From an uncultured Collinsella sp. (lineage in GTDB: Bacteria; Actinomycetota; Coriobacteriia; Coriobacteriales; Coriobacteriaceae), in assembly GCA_900543845.1 (NCBI GenBank), contig UQTD01000073.1, positions 1 to 8,164 of the forward strand: 8,164 nucleotides of DNA. The letters run 5' to 3'. The position numbers and the translations under genes were made by a program. Below are positions 1 through 5,418 of this stretch, in pieces; position 1 is the first letter of the stretch; each line of letters opens with the position of its first letter. The notes under the pieces were generated by a model that was given only the letters and a program-made list of their open reading frames with translations, was not told where the DNA came from and ran no database searches.

Positions 1-1413
1 CACGAGCGGGGGCTCCTATCTTTTTAGTGCCCTCGGATTGGGTCATAGTGTCTGTTCAATAGCGCCAACGCAGGTCTTGCCATCTACACCTGCGCCCAGT
101 TCGTCATTACGGCCGCCTGCATGGCCTATTCCATCTCGTCGCTGCGCAAGCTGGGCGTGAGCCTGCCGGTCCGCGGCGTGATCTTGCTGTTCTTTGTGTT
201 TATGCCCATGTTCTCCAACTATGCGGCCCTGCTTACCAAAGATGTGCTGTTTGCCGACGCGTTTTTGGTGCTGTTGGTGCAGACCGTGAAGCTCGTGGCC
301 TGCGGCCTGCCCCGTCGCGATGCCAATGCCGAGCGTGCGGGCGAACAGAGGCCCGTGCTCTTTGCGCGCCATGACTGGCTGCTGCTCGCTCTGGGCGCCA
401 TGGGTTCCACGTTTCTGCGTAACGGCGGCCTGGTATTTCCCCTGGCGGCATGCGTAATCGCGTCGGCGTTTTGCGCATGGGACGCGCATGTGGCTCATCG
501 TGCAGCCAAGCAGGCCGGTGCTGCGCCTTCGGGTGCCATCCCGCGTTTCCGCTGGGTGGGAGTTCTTGCGGTGCTTGCACTCTGTCTTGCTTCTAATATG
601 TACTTCACCAAGGTCTTTATGCCGGCGCACGATATCACGCCTGGTTCCAAGCGCGAAATCCTCTCGATTCCGTTCCAGCAGACGGCTCGTTTCGTCCAAA
701 AGCACGACGGCCTCAACTCGGGTGTCAACCCCACGGTTAAGGAGGACGACACCATCGTGGAGGCTCCTTGCGACGGCTTGGTGACCGACGAAGAGCGTGC
801 CGTGATCGACCGCGTGCTCAAGTACGAGAATCTGGGCCGCCGTTACAACCCGGATAAGTCGGACGCCGTCAAAAATTGCTTTAACGAGTACGCCTCGCAG
901 GAGGACATCAAGGCCTATTTTGAGGTGTGGGCCCAGATGTTCAAAAAGGATCCCGAGTGCTATATCTCGGCGCTCATCAATAACTACTACGGCTACTTTT
1001 ATCCGAGTGCCCGCGATGCGTGGGTCTACAGCACGGCGCGCAGTGCCGAGATCATGGCAAAGCCCGATAACCTCAAGTACTTCGACTTCCATCCGGTCGA
1101 TAGCAAGGTTGTGCGCTGGTGCGACCACCTGATCAACCTGTATCGCGTGGCAGTACAACGCGTCCCGTTTATCTCGCTCACCATGAGCTCGGCCACCTAT
1201 GTGTGGATCATGATCGCCGTGGTTGTCTATCTGCTACGTCGTCATTCGTGGCGCGGGCTGGCCATTTGGGTGCCGCTGCTGGGCGTGCTCGCCGTGTGCC
1301 TGATCGGTCCCTGCAACGGCTCGACCTACATGCGCTACCTGTATCCGGTCATCGCCTGCATGCCCTTTGCCATCGGCGCCACCATCACCCGCAGCGACCT
1401 CCTCTGGTCCTAA
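1..1413 (+). CDS. DUF6020-like polytopic membrane protein, 3' part, apparent frameshift near position 50
   Basis: The gene enters from the left edge. The first ATG in the final frame is at 121, but it has no Shine-Dalgarno. The frame already reads as protein from position 49 (NSANAGLAIYTC at 58-93). Stops at 25-27 and 46-48 block it further upstream, whereas the next frame (from position 2) reads GSYLFSALGLGHSV, a natural lead-in, so one base seems to be missing around 45-55. Counting from the ATG at 121, hydrophobic segments lie near residues 18-37, 42-62, 86-116, 144-162, 350-372 and 378-397. A soluble loop (about 165-345) holds IPFQQTARFV and YISALINNYYGYFYP, and the C-terminus has TYMRYLYP. 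The pattern recalls the DUF6020 family of uncharacterised multi-TM proteins (family from memory, moderate confidence). It could be a real pseudogene or a sequencing error. Function unknown; possibly cell-envelope glycan related. Confidence 0.6.
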
Positions 1414-1448
1414 TTTGGTGCAAAGGGGGCAGGTTGCTTTGCACCAAG
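1414..1448 (+). repeat. Perfect 11-bp inverted repeat with GGGGCAGGTTG loop, directly after the stop codon
   Basis: TTGGTGCAAAG (1415-1425) pairs with CTTTGCACCAA (1437-1447), with an 11-nt loop GGGGCAGGTTG; a T1414-G1448 wobble can extend it. It begins at the base after the TAA of the preceding gene. No T-run follows, so it is not a classical intrinsic terminator, though it may still protect the 3' end. The core CAAA..GGGRCAGGTT..TTT recurs after the Asp23 gene (4044-4064), which suggests a dispersed REP-like element rather than a unique hairpin. Confidence 0.6.
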
Positions 1449-1454
1449 GGGCTG

Positions 1455-1517
1455 TATCATCACGACGCCTTCATTTTGGGGTTTATCTCGCAGGCCAGTA
1501 GGTATATCATAACGACG
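1455..1517 (+). repeat. 13-bp near-direct repeat spaced 50 bp, upstream of yebC
   Basis: TATCATCACGACG (1455-1467) and TATCATAACGACG (1505-1517) match at 12 of 13 positions, with starts exactly 50 bp apart. Both are in the AT-richer leader before yebC. They could be paired regulator sites or the trace of a small duplication. No known operator is recognised. Confidence 0.4.
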
Positions 1518-1578
1518 TTTGTTTATATTGCCCGAGCATCTGCGCTGGGCTTTAGGTCGAAACCGATAGGAGACACGT

Positions 1579-2385
1579 ATGTCCGGACACTCTAAGTGGG
1601 CCACAACCAAGCATCGTAAGGGCGCGCAGGACGCCAAGCGTTCCGCCCTCTTCTCCAAGCTGAGCCGCAACATCACCGTTGCTGCCCGTCTCGGCGGCGA
1701 CCCGCTGCCCGAGAACAACGCCAGCCTCGCCGCTGCCGTTGCTAAGGCCAAGGCTCAGTCCATGCCCAAGGACAAGATCAAGTCCGCTATCGACAAGGCC
1801 TTCGGTTCGGGTGCCGATGCCGCCGTCTACGAGAACATCGTGTACGAGGGCTACGGTCCCGCCGGTGTCGCCGTCTACGTTGACTGCCTGACCGACAACC
1901 GCAACCGCACCGCCGCTGATGTCCGTTCCGCCTTCTCCCACGCTGGTGGTAACCTGGGCACCTCGGGCTCCGTCGCCTTCCAGTTTGAGCGCAAGGGCCA
2001 GATCGTCGTCGCCAAGGAGATCCTGGACGAGAACGCCAAGAAGGAGACCATGATCGCCAACGGTCCTGCCGGTGACGAGGATGAGTTCATGATGGCCATC
2101 GCCGAGGCCGGTGGCGAGGACTACGAGGACGCCGGCGAGGAGTGGATCGTCTGGACCGCTGCTAACGACGTCATGGCTGTCTCCAAGGCGCTCGAGGAGC
2201 AGGGCGTCCAGGTCAAGGGCTCCGAGACCACCATGGTCCCGACTACCCCGACCGAGGTCTCCGGTACCGACGCCAAGAAGGTCCAGCGTCTTATCGACCG
2301 TCTCGAGGAGCTCGACGACGTCCAGGACGTCTACAGCACCATGGACATGACCGACGAGGTCATCGCTGCCCTCGAGGAGGAGTAG
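1579..2385 (+). CDS. yebC: YebC/PmpR (TACO1) family protein
   Basis: The N-terminus MSGHSKWATTKHRKGAQDAKR is the family signature (usual form MSGHSKWxxIKHRK). It is followed by the conserved MPKDKIKSAIDKA, YEGYGPAGVAVYVDCLTDNRNRT and GGNLGTSGSVAFQFERKG stretches. The protein is 268 aa against a usual 240-250, with acidic surplus in the C-terminal part (DEDEFM, EDYEDAGEEW). The start is supported by AGGAG at 1568-1572, 6 nt before the ATG. The family was long labelled a transcriptional regulator; more recent work on bacterial YebC and mitochondrial TACO1 points to a ribosome-associated role in translating proline-rich stretches. In many bacteria yebC sits beside ruvC, but here it is flanked by its own leader and a strong terminator, so it is probably monocistronic. 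Codons strongly favour C-ending forms, consistent with high expression. Confidence 0.95.
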   Translation: MSGHSKWATTKHRKGAQDAKRSALFSKLSRNITVAARLGGDPLPENNASLAAAVAKAKAQSMPKDKIKSAIDKAFGSGADAAVYENIVYEGYGPAGVAVYVDCLTDNRNRTAADVRSAFSHAGGNLGTSGSVAFQFERKGQIVVAKEILDENAKKETMIANGPAGDEDEFMMAIAEAGGEDYEDAGEEWIVWTAANDVMAVSKALEEQGVQVKGSETTMVPTTPTEVSGTDAKKVQRLIDRLEELDDVQDVYSTMDMTDEVIAALEEE

Positions 2386-2389
2386 CGCC

Positions 2390-2409
2390 TGCACGGGTTA
2401 AGCCGTGCA
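2390..2409 (+). other. Small hairpin just after yebC
   Basis: TGCACGG (2390-2396) and CCGTGCA (2403-2409) form a perfect 7-bp stem with a 6-nt loop, four bases after the yebC stop. No T-run follows, so by itself it is a weak terminator at best. It may act as a 3'-end stabiliser ahead of the stronger terminator at 2455-2496. Confidence 0.4.
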
Positions 2410-2454
2410 TATCTGGGCATAATGAAGCGAGCATGCAAGCCTCGTGGAATAGAT

Positions 2455-2496
2455 GAGCCGGATCCGCGTGCGTACAGCACCGGACCCGGCTCTTTT
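2455..2496 (+). terminator. Long intrinsic terminator for yebC
   Basis: GAGCCGGATCCG (2455-2466) pairs with CGGACCCGGCTC (2481-2492) with one A-C mismatch. After a bulged C at 2467, GTGC (2468-2471) pairs with GCAC (2477-2480) around the loop GTACA. TTTT (2493-2496) follows at once. This is a clear factor-independent terminator and separates yebC from the alkaline-shock cluster. Confidence 0.85.
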
Positions 2497-2501
2497 ATAA
2501 T
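2496..2501 (+). promoter_or_regulatory. Perfect -10 box TATAAT, candidate promoter of the AmaP-DUF2273-Asp23 cluster
   Basis: TATAAT at 2496-2501 starts on the last T of the yebC terminator tail and lies 49 bp before the GTG start of the AmaP-like gene. No good -35 is visible 16-18 bp upstream, because that stretch (about 2472-2479) is the terminator loop and stem (TACAGC at best). The box could depend on an activator or an alternative sigma factor, or be chance. Confidence 0.45.
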
Positions 2502-2550
2502 GATGCGAGCCGTTTTGCATTCTGTGGACCGAAACCTGAAGGGAGCGCGC

Positions 2551-3096
2551 GTGCGCGTACTCAAACGAGCCCTAGCGATCGTGTATCTTGCCGCCGCCAT
2601 CGTGGCGCTGGGTACGCTTGCCTGCCAGTTCTGGGGACCGTATACGTATCGCTTTATGCTGCTGTTGCGTGACACCATGCCTCGCGTCGTCGTTACGGTG
2701 TGCGCCGCTATCGTGGCACTTGGCGTGCTCATCGGTTTTTTCCGCCTGATGTTCGCGCGCCGCGAGCCGTCCTGCGTGCATCCGGCGGGGGAGCGCAATA
2801 TCGAGGTCACGCTCGCAGCGCTTTCCTCGTGCGCCCGTGCCGCGGCAGAGTGCGATGATCGCGTGATGGTTGAGCATATCGAGGCACGCGTTCAAGGCTC
2901 CGACGAGTCGCGCGTTCGTTTTAAGGTCGAGGCCATCGCGCTCGATGACAGGGACGTTGCCGCTCTTGCCACCTCGATGCAGCAGCGTATCGAGAAGGCC
3001 TGCGACACCATGCTCGGCACGCCGGGCACGACCGCGCGCGTCCGTTTTTTGCCGTCCAAGACTACCGTCCAGACCGTGGAGGTTTCCGGTGAGTGA
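2551..3096 (+). CDS. AmaP-like alkaline shock membrane anchor protein
   Basis: 181 aa. Two TM helices (about residues 6-28 and 45-67) form a hairpin, followed by the basic stop-transfer FARREP and a cytosolic domain (about 82-172) with an Asp23-like alternation: NIEVTLAALSSC, VRFKVEAIALDDRDVAALATSMQQRIEKA, then a strand TARVRFLP. This matches AmaP, which in Staphylococcus aureus anchors Asp23 at the membrane. The position two genes before an Asp23 gene supports this strongly. The GTG start at 2551 is chosen because GAAGGGAG (2538-2545) sits 5 nt upstream. The open frame continues back to 2422, but that would translate through the yebC terminator and has no ribosome binding site. The stop overlaps the next gene by 8 nt, so the two are translationally coupled. 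Named by domain layout and context; sequence identity to known AmaP is likely low. Confidence 0.75.
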   Translation: MRVLKRALAIVYLAAAIVALGTLACQFWGPYTYRFMLLLRDTMPRVVVTVCAAIVALGVLIGFFRLMFARREPSCVHPAGERNIEVTLAALSSCARAAAECDDRVMVEHIEARVQGSDESRVRFKVEAIALDDRDVAALATSMQQRIEKACDTMLGTPGTTARVRFLPSKTTVQTVEVSGE

Positions 3097-3466
3097 TACC
3101 AACCAAGACAAGACCGCCCGCACGCCGCGCCTGACGATCGACCAGAACGCTACGCCGGCAGGCGAGTCCGCCGACGCCAAGCCCGAGGCCGGCGAGCAGC
3201 ACGACAGCGCCGCCAACGACTTTGACGAGGCCATGGGTCTCATCAAAGGTACGGGCGCTGCTATCTGGAGCTACGCCGTGCGCCACCCCAACACTACGCT
3301 CGGCGCCTTGGCAGGCTTTATCCTCGCCGTGCTGGTACTTACGTTGGGCCTGTGGGACACGCTCGTCATCGCATTCTTTGTGCTGATCGGCGCCGTGATC
3401 GGCCAGATTCGCGACGGCGAGAACGGTATCGTCAACTTCTTCGGCCGCCTGTTTAGCGGCCACTAA
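3089..3466 (+). CDS. DUF2273-family small membrane protein with hydrophilic N-terminal extension
   Basis: 125 aa. The C-terminal half (about residues 66-125) is a typical DUF2273 unit: HPNTTLGALAGFILAVLVL is TM1, followed by GLWDTLVIAFFVLIGAVIG as TM2, then QIRDGENG and a short amphipathic tail VNFFGRLF. Family members are usually about 60-80 aa; here roughly 58 hydrophilic, Asp/Glu/Ala-rich residues precede the membrane part. The GTG at 3089 is chosen because GGAGG (3078-3082) lies 6 nt upstream and the start overlaps the AmaP-like stop by 8 nt. DUF2273 genes commonly accompany amaP and asp23 in Gram-positive bacteria, probably as part of the same membrane-bound complex. The exact role is unknown. 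Confidence 0.8.
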   Translation: MSDTNQDKTARTPRLTIDQNATPAGESADAKPEAGEQHDSAANDFDEAMGLIKGTGAAIWSYAVRHPNTTLGALAGFILAVLVLTLGLWDTLVIAFFVLIGAVIGQIRDGENGIVNFFGRLFSGH

Positions 3467-3510
3467 TACGTATTCGACTGTCGCATCCGCGGCAGGCATA
3501 AGGAGGAACC

Positions 3511-4038
3511 ATGGCTTTTAACACGAAGGTCGATGTAGCCGATACCGAGCTCGAGGCGAATGAGGCCGTCGCCGCCGAGGCGGAGGACGTAACGCTCGAG
3601 GACGAGGCACTCGTCGAGGCCGAGTCCGATGCGGGCGAGGATAACGAGGAGATGGACGAGGAGACGGACGAGTCCGAGGACTCGCTGACCTATTCCAACG
3701 GCGTGATCGAGAAGATTGTCGCCATGGCCACCCGCGAGGTGCCGCACGTCCTGGGCATGAAGGGCAACCTCATGCACTTTGTGCAGGAGCAGTTTGGTGC
3801 CGAGAACCTGACCAAGGGCGTGACGGTTGAGGTCACCGATGACAACCGCGTGGTCGTCAACATCTCGGTCATCATCGAGTACGGCGCCTATGCGCCTGCG
3901 ATCTTTGACGACGTTAAGGCGCGCGTCACCGAGCGTCTGGCCGCGATGACCGGCCTTGAGGTGGCAGGCGTCAACCTGCGCATCGAGGATGTCATCACCC
4001 CCGAGGAGTACGAGCACCGCACCAGCCAGCACGAGTAA
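3511..4038 (+). CDS. Asp23/Gls24 family envelope stress response protein
   Basis: 175 aa. Residues about 58-165 form the Asp23/Gls24 domain: YSNGVIEKIVAMATREVPHV, the segment VTVEVTDDNRVVVNISVIIEYGA, and the helix DDVKARVTERLAAMTGLEV leading to VNLRIEDVI. The first 57 residues are an extreme acidic tail with 25 Asp/Glu against one Lys. Such a tail could repel nucleic acid or bind basic partners (inference). A very strong AAGGAGGA (3500-3507) lies just ahead of the ATG, as expected for an abundant protein; Asp23 is among the most abundant proteins in S. aureus. The gene is 44 bp after the DUF2273 gene with no terminator between, so all three are probably one operon. The expected location is the inner face of the membrane through the AmaP-like protein. 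Confidence 0.93.
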   Translation: MAFNTKVDVADTELEANEAVAAEAEDVTLEDEALVEAESDAGEDNEEMDEETDESEDSLTYSNGVIEKIVAMATREVPHVLGMKGNLMHFVQEQFGAENLTKGVTVEVTDDNRVVVNISVIIEYGAYAPAIFDDVKARVTERLAAMTGLEVAGVNLRIEDVITPEEYEHRTSQHE

Positions 4039-4043
4039 CCTAC

Positions 4044-4066
4044 CAAATAGGGACAGGTTTGTTTCG
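4044..4066 (+). repeat. Second copy of the CAAA-GGGRCAGGTT-TTT element
   Basis: CAAATAGGGACAGGTTTG begins 5 nt after the Asp23 stop. It aligns with CAAAGGGGGCAGGTTG at 1421-1436 with one extra base before CAGG. Here the flanking arms are reduced to CAAA/TTTG, so the hairpin is weak. Both copies sit directly 3' of a coding region. Confidence 0.4.
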
Positions 4067-4090
4067 ATGGGTTTTACCTGCGAAAACGCT

Positions 4091-4131
4091 AAACGGTCGA
4101 CCGCGCAAGCAAAAGTGCGGTCGACCGTTTT
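4091..4131 (+). terminator. Strong intrinsic terminator after the Asp23 operon
   Basis: AAACGGTCGACCGC (4091-4104) pairs perfectly with GCGGTCGACCGTTT (4117-4130) over 14 bp, with a 12-nt loop and the T-run at 4128-4131. Each arm contains the 10-bp palindrome CGGTCGACCG, so the arms are direct as well as inverted repeats. It lies 52 bp after the Asp23 stop and well before the next gene. Confidence 0.92.
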
Positions 4132-4174
4132 CTATATGCCCCCGATGCAGGCATACCGCTCGTCTAACTAAGGG

Positions 4175-4202
4175 TTGCAATCTTCGCGTTCCGCGTTACC
4201 CT
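4175..4202 (+). promoter_or_regulatory. Candidate promoter of the YitT-family gene
   Basis: TTGCAA (4175-4180) and TACCCT (4197-4202) are separated by 16 bp, a plausible -35/-10 pair (the -10 fits TANNNT). It falls between the upstream terminator and the ribosome binding site at 4232-4237. The call rests on position and weak consensus only. Confidence 0.35.
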
Positions 4203-4245
4203 AATGGGCGCATTGTTTCCAAATTGTTAACGAGGGGTTGCCGTA

Positions 4246-5268
4246 ATGGCCGACGAACACGAGACCGAAAGCAAGGCATGGGCGATTGAAGCCGCTGCGG
4301 CAGAGGCGGCGTCGCGTGCCGCCGAGGAGATGCATCGTCCTCCGGTGGTGCCGATGGAGCGCGTTGTCGGTCGCGAGGATATCGAACGTGGCGAGCGCGC
4401 CGGCCGCAAGCGCAGCCAGGAGCCCGGCTTTCCGCGCTTTTTTGCCGAGCTCAATCTGGGCCTGGTCCTCACGGCGTTCGCCATCGTGGCCTTTAAAACC
4501 CCCAATCACTTTGCCTTCGGCGGCACCTCGGGCGTGTCGGTCATTCTTTCCACGCTGTTCCCGACTCTGCCCGTCGGCGTCTTTATGTGGATTATCAACG
4601 CGGTCCTGGTCATCCTGGGTTTTATCTTTTTGGAGCGCAAGGCAATCCTTTGGAGCGTCTTTGCCTCGTTTGCGCTTTCGGCCTACGTCTCGCTGTTTGA
4701 GCTCTTCATTCCGTCGGATGTTTCGATGACGGGCGATATGTGGCTCGACCTGTGTTTTGCCGTCATCTTGCCGGCGCTGGGCAGTGCCATTGTCTTTGAC
4801 ATTGGCGCCTCGACGGGCGGCACCGACATCCTTGCCATGATTCTCAAACGCCGCACGACACTTGAGATCGGCCGTGCCCTGTTGCTGGTCGATGTCGGCA
4901 TCGTGACCATCGCGGCTTTCCTGTATGGCCCGCGCGTCGGCCTGTACTGCGTGCTTGGCCTGTTTGCCAAGACGCTTGTGGTCGACAAGGCTATCGAGAG
5001 CATTCACCTTCGTAAGGTCTGCACGATCATTTGCTCCGAGCCCCTTAAGGTCGAGGAGTTTATCGTCAAGCATCTCAACCGCACGGCAACGATCAGCCGT
5101 GGCTATGGCGCCTTCTCGGGCAAGTGCGTCACGGTGATCATGAGCGTGCTGAGCCGTCGCGAGGCAGTGCAACTGCGCCGCTATACCCGCGAGATTGACC
5201 CTGGCGCCTTCATCACCATCGTCGATAGCTCCGAAATCGTCGGCAAGGGCTTCCGCGGCACGAACTAG
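4246..5268 (+). CDS. YitT family membrane protein (DUF161 + DUF2179)
   Basis: 340 aa; usual members are about 280-290 aa. The excess is a hydrophilic, Ala/Glu/Arg-rich N-terminal segment (residues 1-64) of unknown role. The membrane part (about 66-250) carries the two family repeats FGGTSGVSVIL (91-101) and IGASTGGTDILAMIL (186-200), each followed by hydrophobic helices. The cytosolic DUF2179 domain follows (about 254-334: VCTIICSEPLKVEEFIV, then TISRGYGAFSGK, then AFITIVDSSEIVGKGF). The domain order is canonical. The YitT family is widespread and poorly characterised; DUF2179 resembles a PII/ACT-like regulatory fold, so a regulated transporter or channel is a fair guess. GAGGGG (4232-4237) lies 8 nt before the ATG. 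An internal ATG at 4354 has no comparable ribosome binding site. Probably monocistronic: a terminator precedes it, although I see no clear one after it. Confidence 0.92.
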   Translation: MADEHETESKAWAIEAAAAEAASRAAEEMHRPPVVPMERVVGREDIERGERAGRKRSQEPGFPRFFAELNLGLVLTAFAIVAFKTPNHFAFGGTSGVSVILSTLFPTLPVGVFMWIINAVLVILGFIFLERKAILWSVFASFALSAYVSLFELFIPSDVSMTGDMWLDLCFAVILPALGSAIVFDIGASTGGTDILAMILKRRTTLEIGRALLLVDVGIVTIAAFLYGPRVGLYCVLGLFAKTLVVDKAIESIHLRKVCTIICSEPLKVEEFIVKHLNRTATISRGYGAFSGKCVTVIMSVLSRREAVQLRRYTREIDPGAFITIVDSSEIVGKGFRGTN

Positions 5269-5345
5269 CCCGGGCGTACCCTTCGAATCATTGAATAAAG
5301 CCGGCTGCGTTGCAAATCGGTCATCTTGGGGTATTTGTCCCCACA

Positions 5346-5399
5346 TTGGGCGATAATGATGCCAAAGACATCGTTTGCGATCCAGGTGATTCGCTCTAG
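5346..5399 (+). other. Possible decayed zinc-ribbon fragment in the leader of the next gene
   Basis: GGGCGATAATGA (5348-5359) recurs exactly at 5448-5459 inside the first zinc-ribbon coding region. The overlapping ATGATGCCAAA (5356-5366) recurs at 7001-7011 at the equivalent place in the second zinc-ribbon gene. Read in the frame of 5349, the stretch gives VFVPTLGDNDAKDIVCDPG before a TAG at 5397. That resembles MFCPTCG..DDAKFCPVCG with cysteines lost. It may be a remnant of a former paralog start, or partly a chance match. Confidence 0.35.
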
Positions 5400-5418
5400 A
5401 TACGAAGGGATGATTTCG

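Noticed and set aside
43..1158. Minus-strand open frame opposite the DUF6020-like gene
   Set aside because: No ribosome binding site and no domain, and the + strand shows coherent TM segments and conserved motifs.
1414..1448. Hairpin after the first gene as an intrinsic terminator
   Set aside because: No T-run follows the stem, so it is listed as a repeat element instead.
1552..2394. Minus-strand open frame covering yebC
   Set aside because: Complement of strongly C-ending codons gives a long Gly/Val/Leu/Asp-rich frame without any family features; yebC on the + strand is unambiguous.
2422..2550. Upstream extension of the AmaP-like gene
   Set aside because: It would translate through the terminator hairpin, starts without a ribosome binding site, and adds residues unlike the family. 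GTG 2551 has a good site.
5327..5343. TGGGG/CCCCA mini-hairpin as a terminator for the YitT gene
   Set aside because: Only 5 bp, no T-run, and 58 bp past the stop; could be chance.
5326..5418. Upstream extension of the first zinc-ribbon gene
   Set aside because: It would place about 30 residues before the conserved MFCxxCG start, whereas the paralog begins exactly at MFC. AAGGGA at 5405-5410 supports 5419.
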